A stretch of DNA of 64,000 bases. Source: Pseudobutyrivibrio ruminis (GTDB lineage: Bacteria; Bacillota; Clostridia; Lachnospirales; Lachnospiraceae). Positions within the stretch are counted from its first letter, which is position 1, and every line of letters begins with the position of its first letter. The stretch spans positions 90,100 to 154,099 of the forward strand of contig SVER01000004.1 of the NCBI GenBank assembly GCA_015057315.1, read 5' to 3'. Positions 16,738-26,134 of the stretch are shown one piece after another. Position numbers and translations under genes: made by a program. The notes under the pieces are model-generated. The model did not search any database, had not been told where the DNA came from, and was given only the letters and a program-made list of their open reading frames with translations.

Positions 16738-16787
16738 CCCCTCATCAGTCAGCTGCGCTGACAGCTTCCCCCAGAGGGGGAAGCCTT
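16738..16787. repeat. dispersed REP-like palindromic element, copy 2
   Basis: CCCCTCATCAGTC is followed by hairpins CAGCTGCGCTGACAGC and GCTTCCCC-CAGA-GGGGGAAGC. It shares the CCCCTCATC..GTC head and C-rich hairpin plan with copy 1 at 13341-13390. A further small hairpin, AGCCCCTC-ACAA-GAGGGGCT at about 16799-16818, may end the fliS transcript. Confidence 0.55.
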
Positions 16788-16825
16788 TGCATAACTATAG
16801 CCCCTCACAAGAGGGGCTACGTAAA

Positions 16826-17236
16826 TTAACCTGCTATGTTTGTCTGCCCATCCACCTTTTTGCCGTTGGCGGTGAGCTTCATTACATCCTTCCAAGTGTC
16901 GCGCATTGTACGCAGGTGCTTTAGCACCTCTTCCAATTCGTCTGGCTCCTTGGTTATCATGGCATGTCTCAAGCAGCTCCTAAGATAACTATACACTGCA
17001 TGGAAATCTTTTGCCACTGGATATTTTTCATCGAGAGTAATTTCAAACTCTTCTATTATCCTGTCTGTCTTGCGAATATTAATGTGAGCCTTTTCAATAT
17101 CGTGATTTTCACAAGCTACAATTGCTATGTTACAAAATTTGATGGCTCCTTCGTACAGCATCAATGTCAACTCTGCTGGACTAGCTGTAAGTATTCTGTT
17201 TTTTGCATAAGCATCGTATCCATTCATTGGTGTCAT
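16826..17236 (-). CDS. fliS: flagellin export chaperone FliS
   Basis: FliS binds the disordered C-terminus of flagellin and keeps it export-competent. The 136-residue protein has the typical start (NGYDAYAKNRILTASPAELTLMLYEGAIKFC), where the Tyr/Asn-rich beginning and LMLYDGA-like motif are diagnostic. Four predicted helices and a short polar tail follow. The start has AGGGGG before ATTAATATG. It lies 52 bp downstream of fliD, the usual fliD-fliS order. Confidence 0.95.
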   Translation of the reverse strand: MTPMNGYDAYAKNRILTASPAELTLMLYEGAIKFCNIAIVACENHDIEKAHINIRKTDRIIEEFEITLDEKYPVAKDFHAVYSYLRSCLRHAMITKEPDELEEVLKHLRTMRDTWKDVMKLTANGKKVDGQTNIAG

Positions 17237-17288
17237 ATTAATGCCCCCTTGTAAATCCTTTTATCGTTTCGCCTATTACTTACAATTA

Positions 17289-19427
17289 TCAACCACCGCC
17301 AAGTAGAGATGAAATTGATGAAGAATTGCCCTGCAATGTAGCCAATGCTTTTTCCATTGCGGCAAACTTCTTATAGTAAGAATCTTCCATATCCTTAACT
17401 CTATCTGTCCAGGTCTTGATCAAATCAGAATAATTAGAGTATTCTGAAGCCATTTCCTTGTCGTTATATACCGTGTATACGGAACGAACAGTTGTAGACT
17501 TCATCTTCTTATCCAGCTCGCCATACAAATCCGTCGTTAGCTGTTTCATAAATTCGATAACTGAATCTGGATCCTTTGCTATGGCTGCTCTTAGCTTATC
17601 CTCACGACCTGATGTTGCAGAATCCTCTGAATCACCATTGATGTGATAAGCGTAGTTCTCATTTTTTTCTGCATAGATTGTTCCAAGGGTACCAACACCA
17701 AATGTGGCCCAATTATATCTTTCTCCATTTATCTCATAGGTCTTCATCATTCCCATGGTAAATGTGGAGATAAGTGAGCTAAGGTTAGTATCACGTCTTA
17801 ACAAGGAATCCTTTATCTTCTGCTCCCACTTTTCAATTTCTGTTTCAGACATTTCAGCCTTTTCATCATCTGTAAGTGGCTCGTAATCCTTTGCCGAATC
17901 TGCATTATATAATTTTTGCATTTCGTTAATCAAAGAATTATAAGATGTTAGGAAATCCTTTATCTTATCATACAAACCATCAGTATCATTTGATACAGTG
18001 ATATTTATAGCTTCTGTAGTTTCTGAAAATGCTTCTATTGTAAGGCCATTTACGGTAAGTGAATTTGAGTTGGAGGTGTAGGTTTCATTATTTAAAATCA
18101 TAATGGCATCTTGACCTTCCACCTTCTTTGCATTCGGCGTCAACTCAAGATTTTCATAAGTTATGGCACCAACCATGCTTATATGATAACCAACACTTTC
18201 CATCAGTTCCTTATTATCGCTCTGAGTCCAGAACTGAACGTAACTATCACTATCTTCAGAATCCTTTGAGCCAAACGTTGCCTCAATATATTCCTTATAT
18301 GCCTTATTATTTTCTAGTGCCATCTGGGCATTTGCTCGCTCTTCATCTGTTGAGTTTTCTGAATTTAAGGTAATATACGCATCTCTGATTTGGTTGACTG
18401 CCCTAATTACATCAGTGGCATTCTCGTCCTTGGCATAAACATCATAGCTGGCTGATTCATACATTTTTGCTGCAATTGTATCCATCTGCTCTTCTGTAAT
18501 GTTGGCCCAGTCTACCGCATATTCTTCATTTTCTTCAAGATATTTGGCTATCTTATAATATGTTCCACCCTCGCCTACAGTCTGCTCTGCCGATGTGCGG
18601 GTTTCTTCGTCCTCACTTGTAAGATCAGCCTTTGCTGCCTTAATTAACTGTAACAAATTCTTAAAGCCATCCTCGGTTCTAGACAAATGCTGCTCTGTCT
18701 CACCTTCACCATCAAGTGTGAATTTAAATGTCTTATTTAAAAACTTCTGAGCTGCCTCATCAGTTAATCTTGTTACCTCTGAATCAGAAAGCAATCCCAG
18801 TTTTGTCAAAGCTTCAAAGCCCTTTTCATTATTTGCAGTAACATCGAAATTGCCATCTAAACCTGGCTTTTTTCCACTTAAGAATATTCGATGATTCTCC
18901 TGGTCAAAACTAGCCTGTATGCCTGCTCCGTTTAGCTTATTTACAAATTCATCTACTGTTGTACTCTTATCAACAATAATATTGGTTGTGGATGTTCCTG
19001 TTCTAATCTGTATACTTGCATCACCCGTCGAGGCATTAGTGTTAAATCCCAAATCGGAAAGCTTTGTCTCACCTTTAACCGAATTGTCCAACTTTCCACC
19101 TGTAACGAAGGCTGTCTTTGCAAGCTGCTTAATCTCTAAGGTCTGTGTTCCAATAATTGCTTTTCCGCTTGCAGTAATCTTTGCCTTAGTATTATCACTT
19201 ACAGATGTCTTTTTGATGGCATAATTTGAAGAGTAACGCATGTTACCCACATCAGTGTAAAGCTTATAAACCTTACTATTTAAGCTCTTCCAGGCATCCT
19301 GCTTCCAGGAAAGCTTGGTCTGAGCCTTTACATATTTATCTTTTTTATAACTGTAGGCAGATACAAGGGCACCTACAATAGCCTCGGTGTCGAGACCAGA
19401 TGCCAAGCCCGATAATCTAATAGGCAT
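17289..19427 (-). CDS. fliD: flagellar filament cap protein FliD
   Basis: FliD caps the filament and assists flagellin polymerisation. The 712-residue protein starts with the diagnostic RLSGLASGLDTEAIVGALV, continues with the FliD_N region (KQLAKTAFVTGGKL) and ends in FliD_C and a coiled-coil (WTDRVKDMEDSYYKKFAAMEKALATLQGNSSSISSLL). A long acidic insert in the middle (about residues 230-420) makes it larger than the ~500 residues of B. subtilis FliD. It sits between flaG and fliS in a flaG-fliD-fliS unit. A shorter FliD-like paralog is at 8335-9612. Confidence 0.95.
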   Translation of the reverse strand: MPIRLSGLASGLDTEAIVGALVSAYSYKKDKYVKAQTKLSWKQDAWKSLNSKVYKLYTDVGNMRYSSNYAIKKTSVSDNTKAKITASGKAIIGTQTLEIKQLAKTAFVTGGKLDNSVKGETKLSDLGFNTNASTGDASIQIRTGTSTTNIIVDKSTTVDEFVNKLNGAGIQASFDQENHRIFLSGKKPGLDGNFDVTANNEKGFEALTKLGLLSDSEVTRLTDEAAQKFLNKTFKFTLDGEGETEQHLSRTEDGFKNLLQLIKAAKADLTSEDEETRTSAEQTVGEGGTYYKIAKYLEENEEYAVDWANITEEQMDTIAAKMYESASYDVYAKDENATDVIRAVNQIRDAYITLNSENSTDEERANAQMALENNKAYKEYIEATFGSKDSEDSDSYVQFWTQSDNKELMESVGYHISMVGAITYENLELTPNAKKVEGQDAIMILNNETYTSNSNSLTVNGLTIEAFSETTEAINITVSNDTDGLYDKIKDFLTSYNSLINEMQKLYNADSAKDYEPLTDDEKAEMSETEIEKWEQKIKDSLLRRDTNLSSLISTFTMGMMKTYEINGERYNWATFGVGTLGTIYAEKNENYAYHINGDSEDSATSGREDKLRAAIAKDPDSVIEFMKQLTTDLYGELDKKMKSTTVRSVYTVYNDKEMASEYSNYSDLIKTWTDRVKDMEDSYYKKFAAMEKALATLQGNSSSISSLLGGG

Positions 19428-19437
19428 ACTCTACCTC

Positions 19438-19857
19438 CTATCTCTTCTCATCAACCATAATACCTGCAAGCTCCCAAGCCTTTGCGATAAGATCGAGAGT
19501 CTTGTCTGCTGGAAACTCCTTGATAACTTCCTTGGTCTCCTTATCTACCATCTTGATAGTGACACGATTAGTGCCTTCATGGATACCAAATACAGCCTCT
19601 GCATTTCCATTAGCAGAATTGATTTTTTCAACAGCTTCCTTCAAAGAAGATGTTGCCTGTTTTGCAGGATTTTTCTCAGCGCCTTCATTTTCAGGGTCCG
19701 CCGAAAGGGTTTTATCGTATTCAGCTGCCTTGGACTCCTTGGCAACTGAGAAATCAACTATTGCACTTTCCTTTTGCACTGATTGTGCTGGCGCTGTTTT
19801 TACTGAACTTCCTTGTCCCTGGTAGCTAACTTGGCTACTTACTTCGCCTATTTTCAT
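19438..19857 (-). CDS. flaG: FlaG family protein
   Basis: This 139-residue protein has a Ser/Gln/Lys-rich N-terminal half and a C-terminal FlaG domain. In the domain, NGNAEAVFGIHEGTNRVTIKMVDKETKEVIKEFPADKTLDL matches the family pattern of a short beta hairpin with IKxVDxxTxEVIxxFP. FlaG affects filament length in several bacteria. The start at 19857 has AGGAGGAAAGAA; the frame remains open to 19920 but has no ribosome site there. It lies 10 bp upstream of fliD, so the two are co-transcribed. Confidence 0.9.
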   Translation of the reverse strand: MKIGEVSSQVSYQGQGSSVKTAPAQSVQKESAIVDFSVAKESKAAEYDKTLSADPENEGAEKNPAKQATSSLKEAVEKINSANGNAEAVFGIHEGTNRVTIKMVDKETKEVIKEFPADKTLDLIAKAWELAGIMVDEKR

Positions 19858-19957
19858 TTCTTTCCTCCTTACGCCTATACGAATTCGGTCCCACTCCTCA
19901 ATCCGTAAGGCAATATACATCCTTGTAATATGGGAAATTTTTAGTTTTCTAATCTTA

Positions 19958-19985
19958 TTATCGTCACTCGCCTGCCAATTGTTTA
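19958..19985 (-). promoter_or_regulatory. possible sigma-28 promoter of flaG-fliD-fliS
   Basis: On the minus strand TAAA, 16 bp, then GACGATAA resembles the sigma-28 consensus but with a spacer 1 bp longer than usual. It lies about 100 bp before flaG and just after the csrA terminator, where a new transcript must start. Confidence 0.4.
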
Positions 19986-19994
19986 TAGCAAATA

Positions 19995-20027
19995 AAAAAA
20001 ATCCTGCAATTTTTTGCAGGATTTTTT
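19995..20027 (-). terminator. terminator after csrA
   Basis: AAAAAAATCCTGCAA pairs with TTGCAGGATTTTTT, giving an A-rich/U-rich stem and a U-tract in either direction. It starts 8 bp past the csrA stop and closes the flgM-to-csrA unit. Confidence 0.9.
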
Positions 20028-20034
20028 AAAATAA

Positions 20035-20256
20035 TTAAAGTAAATTCTTAAGTGCCTCAAGGTCATCCATGCTGATTCCCTTGGCTGCTTCGTTTTCTTT
20101 CTGGATTTCAAGATATACTTCTTTGCGGTAGATAGACACTTCCTTTGGAGCTGAAATTCCTATTTTGACCTGATCGCCGCGAACTTCAAGGACTGTAATC
20201 TCGATGTTGTTGTTGATCATAATCGCGTCGCCTGTTTTTCTTGTTAATGCCAACAT
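20035..20256 (-). CDS. csrA: RNA-binding regulator CsrA
   Basis: CsrA binds GGA motifs in mRNA leaders and in Gram-positives represses flagellin translation. The 73-residue protein has the family start MLALTRKTGDAIMI and the RNA-binding core (VKIGISAPKEVSIYRKEVYLEI). The ribosome site GGTGAG is within the last codons of fliW, whose TAG stop lies 2 bp before the start, so translation is coupled. It is the last gene of the flgM-flgN-flgK-flgK-flgL-fliW-csrA run. Likely targets are visible in the leaders of flagellin and the FliD-like gene. Confidence 0.97.
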   Translation of the reverse strand: MLALTRKTGDAIMINNNIEITVLEVRGDQVKIGISAPKEVSIYRKEVYLEIQKENEAAKGISMDDLEALKNLL

Positions 20257-20258
20257 CG

Positions 20259-20711
20259 CTACTCACCATCCTTTCCATGTATTGCATCATGAATTAGGAA
20301 TCGAACTGGCTCATCTCCATCTATGATGATTTGGTCACCTACGTTTGTATCTGTGTTGATGATGATAGGAGCCTTTAAGTTAATTGATGCTTCTTTTGGA
20401 TTCTTAGGAACTCTTACAGTTACAAGCATGTAAGTGTTTTCATCTGTAAGGTCCCCCAGCTGTGATAATGAATCTACATTTAAAGCTGGTGAATAATCTG
20501 GTTTAACTACGTGTGGTAGCATAACCGGCATAGCAAAATCTGTCTCATCTAATGACTGTAACCACATGATGTTTCCTTTGTCCTTCTTTTCTTCGTCGAA
20601 AATGAGTGTGTATCTCTTCATGTCTGGAAAACCAATGAGTCCATGAAGTAGATTGATAATCTTTTCATCGGAAATCTCAATTTCTCCGAATAGTCTAGTT
20701 TTTACCTGCAT
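20259..20711 (-). CDS. fliW: flagellar assembly factor FliW
   Basis: FliW binds CsrA and flagellin competitively, relieving CsrA repression when flagellin is low in the cytoplasm. The 150-residue protein shows FliW features: an N-terminal FGEIEISDEKIINLLHGLIGFPD, a middle LQSLDETDFAMPVMLP and a C-terminal TVRVPKNPKEASINLKAPIIIN. The start has AAGGAGAAGGGACA before ATG. It directly precedes csrA, the standard pairing, and its end carries the csrA ribosome site. Confidence 0.96.
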   Translation of the reverse strand: MQVKTRLFGEIEISDEKIINLLHGLIGFPDMKRYTLIFDEEKKDKGNIMWLQSLDETDFAMPVMLPHVVKPDYSPALNVDSLSQLGDLTDENTYMLVTVRVPKNPKEASINLKAPIIINTDTNVGDQIIIDGDEPVRFLIHDAIHGKDGE

Positions 20712-20769
20712 TGTCCCTTCTCCTTTGCATGTTCTAATTCAGCATAAAAACCCAAAAACCACTGAATTG

Positions 20770-22344
20770 TCAAATGTAGTTAAGTAACGTTGAATCGCCC
20801 AGCTTTCCAGCTGCTGTAAGCGATGCCTGATATGCGGTGTAAGCTGCTGTGTAATCAATGATAATCTTTGATAAATCAATGTCGTCATTGAGTGACTGCA
20901 AGCTCTGTACTGTCTGCTGTTGATCCCCCACTCTGTTTTTTGTCAAATCCAGAGAGTCCTTTTTACACCCCAAATCAGTAATTGCTAAGTTTATTTTAGC
21001 ATAATACTTATCAATTTTGCCTATTTCTGCATCAAAAAGTTTGCGCATATTATCGTGATAGAAATCAAATTCCTTTTCAGCTGCTTTGTACCAAATGTCC
21101 AACCATTCCTGGTCTTCGTTGGATGCATATTGAGATTCGGACTTCATATCCTTTAAGGCCTGCATCTTATCATAAGCTGAAACTGCATGCTGACAGGCAT
21201 CAATCATTTCTGTCACGTCTCTGTATATTGAACTGTCAAACACATCAGCTGCCTCAGTATTGATACCGATAGTCTGACTTGCAGCGATAGTATATTCAAT
21301 ATCAAAGTGCTTGCGCTCGCCGTTCTCGTTATATTTAGTGTAAGTTACTGGAACGTGAACATCAAGAGGATCTTCGGTTTTCACACAATTATAATAATAT
21401 TCTGGGCGAAGCTCCCCTTCCTCAAAGCCCTTCTTGTTGTATTTGATAGTCAATTCCGCATCAGCCTTTTTCAGGTCTTCAGCTGTATCATTAGACAAAA
21501 TCAAATCACCTGTTTCTCTAATAAGAACGGCTGTCTTTTTAGGTATCACCTTTCCACCTTGTGCTTCGCTCCATGCTGCCTCACTTTCGTAAGATATTAC
21601 AGTGTAATCATCAGGATTAACTGCAGGATTGTTTACCTTGATATTGATATTTTCTGCCAAGCCGGCGATTTTGTCGTAAGCTAATCTGATTCGATAAAAA
21701 TTGGTCTTAACTATGTCTGATATTGGTTTGTTCACTGCTGGGTCATAGCCTGTGTCACCAGCCTTTAGGCTAGGTGCCAGAAGCTCGGTCTCTGTTGTAG
21801 GGATTATAACATCACCATCATAGTATCGATGGTCTTCCATATTTCCTTCGATAGCAATAGTCTGTGTGATTTCATAGGCAGTGTTTAATTCATCCTCTGT
21901 AAATGTAAGGTTACAGTTTGTTCTATATCCGGTAAACACTGTTCTATTGGCATAATCAGCATTACCTTCTGCAAACAGCTGCTTTTGGAGCTGTTCCAAC
22001 TCCTTCAGCATTGTTTTTCTATCATCCTGAGAATTAAATGTATCTGTTGCACCTTTATTAGCAATTTGCTTACAGTCATTTCCGATTTCACGCATGTTGA
22101 TTAGAGCTGTCTCTGTAACACTTATCCACTGTGCAGCATCAGGAATATTCTTCTCGTGATACTGAGTCACCTGAGATAATGTTGTTGAAAGACGTAAAGA
22201 GCGAACTGCAATAACAGGATCATCAGAAGGTCTATCAATCTTCTTCTGTGAAGTCATTTGCGTGTTTCTCTGATTAACGAACTCCTTTGTGGTATTGATG
22301 TTCGAAGATGCGTTATTCATTATCATTTTGTTTGTTACTCTCAT
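20770..22344 (-). CDS. flgL: hook-filament junction protein FlgL
   Basis: FlgL (HAP3) joins the hook-associated zone to the filament. The N-terminus (MRVTNKMIMNNASSNINTTKEFVN, then KKIDRPSDDPVIAVRSLRL) and the C-terminus (LDLTKNRVGDQQQTVQSLQSLNDDIDLSKI...AYQASLTAAGKL) are typical of the flagellin-like ends of FlgL. At 524 residues it is longer than the ~300 of B. subtilis because of a large central domain with beta-rich sequence. The ribosome site is GAGGTAGAGCT. It is 19 bp behind flgK. Confidence 0.93.
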   Translation of the reverse strand: MRVTNKMIMNNASSNINTTKEFVNQRNTQMTSQKKIDRPSDDPVIAVRSLRLSTTLSQVTQYHEKNIPDAAQWISVTETALINMREIGNDCKQIANKGATDTFNSQDDRKTMLKELEQLQKQLFAEGNADYANRTVFTGYRTNCNLTFTEDELNTAYEITQTIAIEGNMEDHRYYDGDVIIPTTETELLAPSLKAGDTGYDPAVNKPISDIVKTNFYRIRLAYDKIAGLAENINIKVNNPAVNPDDYTVISYESEAAWSEAQGGKVIPKKTAVLIRETGDLILSNDTAEDLKKADAELTIKYNKKGFEEGELRPEYYYNCVKTEDPLDVHVPVTYTKYNENGERKHFDIEYTIAASQTIGINTEAADVFDSSIYRDVTEMIDACQHAVSAYDKMQALKDMKSESQYASNEDQEWLDIWYKAAEKEFDFYHDNMRKLFDAEIGKIDKYYAKINLAITDLGCKKDSLDLTKNRVGDQQQTVQSLQSLNDDIDLSKIIIDYTAAYTAYQASLTAAGKLGDSTLLNYI

Positions 22345-22363
22345 AGCTCTACCTCATTGCATT

Positions 22364-24235
22364 TTAAACTCCAGTATTAAGTATCAATCTATCATATATT
22401 TCGGAGAAAACTGAAATACATTTAGATGCCAGGTTATATGCATTTTGGAATTTTATCAAATCAAGTGCCTCTTCATCTTCGTCTACGCCTGCTACAGACA
22501 TGCGCTGCTCAGATATTGATTTTTGAATGTTGGTAAAATTTTCTGAGAAGATTTTACATTCCTGGGCATCGATAGTAACATCTGCATATATACACTGAAG
22601 GAAAGCATCGCCTCCACCGCCTCTAAACAATGTTTCCTTTCGCTGAAGCTTCTGAAGCTCAACTATCAAATCTGCTGCATCCACACCTGAAGAATAATTT
22701 TCCTTTGTGGTGGTAGCAAATATTCTTGCATCCTTATCTGTCTTTTTTGCAATTGAAACTGTGTCTGCTGTCAAAAGATAGTAGGTCTTGCTATCGCTGT
22801 TTAGGGTTACACCTATCTTTGAATCTGGATCTGCTGGGTCTTCCACTGTTAATGGGTCCACCATCTGATATTCAATATGTGAATCCACCAAATCCTTTGC
22901 TATAAAGAAGGCTCCCATATCGTCACCGTTCAAATCCACTCCACTTTCCTCAATCTTGTTAAATTTCTCGCAGAAGTTTCTTAGGAATAGATTCATCTGA
23001 TTCTGGTAATATGGGATTCCCATGTAATCCACATCATCACCTACCTGAAATGTTTTATCCACTAAAGCCTTTGCTGCATCCTTACCTATTGGATTTATAA
23101 GATTAAATGTAACAGACTCCACCTCGCCCTTAGCATTTGTATTAAATGAAAATCCATCGTAGGTATAATGTATATTATTGGTTGTAATCTGCCCTTTTGA
23201 TGGCATGTTAAATTCATTTAAGTCCTTTATACTAATATCTTTAATGGTAATATGCTTTTCGTCTGCATCAGATACAGTACCATGCATATTTTCATTATTG
23301 TTACCGTCTCTAACCTCAAACATAGATTTCAAATGGCCGCCACTTGAACTTGGTACAGCGTTAAATTTATCTCCATCCTTTGCCCATACTATATCGTAAA
23401 GACCATCTATATCTGACTGATTGTACATCTGCTCTGTAGCACGTGATACTACAGCCAATGTATTATACTCGTATGTATCTACCAACTGCTGTCCGTTAAT
23501 ATATACCATGTAATATGTCGCGCCAGTGTTCATATCCGGGTCATTCGAATTTCGCACCTCTGTTTCCTTTACACTTACATCACAGATTTCACCAAGCTCG
23601 TCAATAAGCAGCGCTCTCTGGTCTCTAAGCTCGTTAGCGTGACCTCCACCCTGCTCAATAACATTTATCTGCTTTGTAAGAACAGCTACCTTCTCTGATA
23701 TAGCATTAATATCATCAACAGCTGTCTTTATTTCATCGTTGATAGAATTCTGCAAATCCTTAAGCTTTGTTGATAACTGATTAAAATATTCTGTAAGCTG
23801 CTTTGCATTAGAAATAAACTGCTTTCTTACAGTGTCATCGCCAGGGCTACCCTGCATAGTGCTCATGGCATTAAACATCTTGGTGTAGATTGTGGTAAAT
23901 CCTGTATTAGAGGAATTCTCATTATAATAATCCTCAATCTGATTCATGTAATATTGCTTTTTCTCATAGTAGCCAAGAGCAGCCTGATTATTCCAATATT
24001 TCTCATCATAATACAGGTCACGATGCTGTGTTACAGATTTTGCTTCAACACCAGTTCCAGTAGTACCATAGCTTTGATAAACACGCAGTGCTGATGAAGC
24101 AACTGTATTCACCACCTGCCTGCTATAGCCATTTGTATTTACATTTGAGATATTGTTTGCAGTGGTATTAATCTGCGCCTGAGAGGTATTTAGGCCTGAC
24201 GCTGCAATTGTTAATCCAAAAAATGTTGAAGACAT
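22364..24235 (-). CDS. flgK: flagellar hook-associated protein FlgK (copy 1)
   Basis: FlgK (HAP1) forms the first junction layer at the hook tip. The 623-residue protein has the N-terminal rod/hook motif (FGLTIAASGLNTSQAQINTTANNISNVNTNGYSRQ) and the C-terminal D0 helix (VDEDEEALDLIKFQNAYNLASKCISVFSEIYDRLI). The central part includes GDDTVRKQFISNAKQLTEYF. The ribosome site is GAGGTAATAGCTT. A second, divergent FlgK lies immediately upstream (24264-26087), so the cell makes two forms or a mixed layer. This copy lies next to flgL. Confidence 0.92.
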   Translation of the reverse strand: MSSTFFGLTIAASGLNTSQAQINTTANNISNVNTNGYSRQVVNTVASSALRVYQSYGTTGTGVEAKSVTQHRDLYYDEKYWNNQAALGYYEKKQYYMNQIEDYYNENSSNTGFTTIYTKMFNAMSTMQGSPGDDTVRKQFISNAKQLTEYFNQLSTKLKDLQNSINDEIKTAVDDINAISEKVAVLTKQINVIEQGGGHANELRDQRALLIDELGEICDVSVKETEVRNSNDPDMNTGATYYMVYINGQQLVDTYEYNTLAVVSRATEQMYNQSDIDGLYDIVWAKDGDKFNAVPSSSGGHLKSMFEVRDGNNNENMHGTVSDADEKHITIKDISIKDLNEFNMPSKGQITTNNIHYTYDGFSFNTNAKGEVESVTFNLINPIGKDAAKALVDKTFQVGDDVDYMGIPYYQNQMNLFLRNFCEKFNKIEESGVDLNGDDMGAFFIAKDLVDSHIEYQMVDPLTVEDPADPDSKIGVTLNSDSKTYYLLTADTVSIAKKTDKDARIFATTTKENYSSGVDAADLIVELQKLQRKETLFRGGGGDAFLQCIYADVTIDAQECKIFSENFTNIQKSISEQRMSVAGVDEDEEALDLIKFQNAYNLASKCISVFSEIYDRLILNTGV

Positions 24236-24263
24236 AAGCTATTACCTCGTCTTTCTACTCCTA

Positions 24264-26087
24264 CTAGTGACCAAGAGATGTGAGCAAGTGCTCAATCATT
24301 TCGTTTACTACATTTATATATCGGCTAGCTGCGTTGTAAGCTGACTGATATTTAATCATTGTTGTTAATTCTTCATCGGAAGATACACCGATAACACCCT
24401 GACGGCTAAATTCGATTTCTTCTCTTGTGCCTTCCAATGACTGTTCTGTGCTCTTATATACATTTCCTGTGTTGGCAATCTCGCCAATCCACTTTACATA
24501 AAATCCATTGTAGCCACATGGAGTGGTATCGCTAGGATTCAAATGAAAATCCTGCTTATTCCAAATACTACTAAGGCTGATTCCTATGTCGTAGTCTACA
24601 GCTCCCTTATTTACGCCATATTTTAAATGTGGTAAATATGATTCCTGTTTAATCAGTTCTTCATTAACAAAGGTAGACTTTAGTGTGTACCACTGACCAG
24701 GGTCATCTGGATTTTCCTCGTTATACACATACATTGTTTCTGTATGTGGCTGATTATTCTCATCAGTATATGTAAGAGTTACTTCCTGATATCTATCACA
24801 GCCTACTCGTACAAACAATTCTCTTGGTGGGAGCTCACCATCCGAACCTACAGAACACTTTTCTTTATCAAGGATTCTAAGGTTCTTTGGTATGTCATCG
24901 CCAGAGACTGTTACTAAATCTCCATTTTTGTCTGTATAGGTGTAAGACATGTTGGTTGCCGAAGCGTATGCATTCTCCACTGTTGTCAGAGGACTATATA
25001 TATCGTTTATAGCCGTTACCATTTCATGGAACAATGTATCCAGCTCAGCCTCAGAATTCATCATGATGGAATTTGCAATTCCTTTTTTGTAATCCTCGGA
25101 AGTTAGGCCATTTCCTTCTTCATCGTAAAAATCCCTGTAGGTGCTCCAGCCTGTTCCTCTGGCAAGAAGCATTGCCTTAATCTCACCAATATCAGTATTC
25201 TTATCCGCGGCAACATTCGTGGTATCAAATACCATGTAGTACTTATTAAGGCTTTCATCATCTTCGCTCACGATTTCGGAAAGCTGAGGCCAGTATGGTG
25301 TAACATACTTTGTTCTCTTATCCTCTAATGTTTCTATTGGGTAGTAATTTATATCATCTATAAATTCCACACCTTCTATTTCTACATGAACTACACCAGT
25401 ATGATCTTCGTTATAAGAAATCTTTACCATACCAGAAAGCTCATCTAAGAGTAAATCTCTTTTATCTCGCAAATCCATGGCCTTCTCAACACCTGCTGCC
25501 TCGATTGCCTGGATTCGTTTATTGTAATCAACTATCTCTTTTCCAATTTTATTTATTCTATTAAGCTTTTCCTTGATTTTGGAATTGATAATAGTCTGGT
25601 AATCTTCAAATCCCTGCTGTACTGCCTTACTTCTAGCCAAAAAAAGACTAGCCTTCTGCAATACAAGGTTTTGCTTCACGGTATCAGATGGCTCCTTTGC
25701 AAATTCCTCAAAAGCTTCCTCAAAATCTGCTATAGCTTCCTTGAAAGCCTTGCCCTCTGTTTCCTGAAGATGGGTGATAACCTCTTGCACTGCTTCAGAA
25801 CTAGCACTATAAAAAGAATATCGCCCATTTTCCTGTCGATATGCTTTGTCTAAAAAGATATCGCGGTTGTGGACGATTGTTCCTACCTGCACGCCAAGAC
25901 CAGCATACTGTGTGCTGATCGCTGCGTTGCCTATTTTTCTATATGTTCTATCTTCGTAAACAACCTGCTCTCTAACGTAACCTTCTGTATTTACGTTAGT
26001 AAGGTTGTTTGATGTTGTATTTAATCCATGTGATGCTGACTGTAGGCCTGATGCCCCAACATATAAGCTTCCAAAACTATTAGCCAT
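24264..26087 (-). CDS. flgK: flagellar hook-associated protein FlgK (copy 2)
   Basis: The protein has FlgK-type ends: FGSLYVGASGLQSASHGLNTTSNNLTNVNTEGYVR at the start and GVSSDEELTTMIKYQSAYNAASRYINVVNEMIEHLL at the end. The central 500 residues differ clearly from the next FlgK. The start at 26087 is chosen for GGAGGGCAGACTT. It lies between flgN and the other flgK. Both FlgK proteins would use the FlgN chaperone encoded upstream. Confidence 0.9.
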   Translation of the reverse strand: MANSFGSLYVGASGLQSASHGLNTTSNNLTNVNTEGYVREQVVYEDRTYRKIGNAAISTQYAGLGVQVGTIVHNRDIFLDKAYRQENGRYSFYSASSEAVQEVITHLQETEGKAFKEAIADFEEAFEEFAKEPSDTVKQNLVLQKASLFLARSKAVQQGFEDYQTIINSKIKEKLNRINKIGKEIVDYNKRIQAIEAAGVEKAMDLRDKRDLLLDELSGMVKISYNEDHTGVVHVEIEGVEFIDDINYYPIETLEDKRTKYVTPYWPQLSEIVSEDDESLNKYYMVFDTTNVAADKNTDIGEIKAMLLARGTGWSTYRDFYDEEGNGLTSEDYKKGIANSIMMNSEAELDTLFHEMVTAINDIYSPLTTVENAYASATNMSYTYTDKNGDLVTVSGDDIPKNLRILDKEKCSVGSDGELPPRELFVRVGCDRYQEVTLTYTDENNQPHTETMYVYNEENPDDPGQWYTLKSTFVNEELIKQESYLPHLKYGVNKGAVDYDIGISLSSIWNKQDFHLNPSDTTPCGYNGFYVKWIGEIANTGNVYKSTEQSLEGTREEIEFSRQGVIGVSSDEELTTMIKYQSAYNAASRYINVVNEMIEHLLTSLGH

Positions 26088-26134
26088 AAGTCTGCCCTCC
26101 AAGTTCCTACTAAAACTCTAAGGACATCCTTTTC

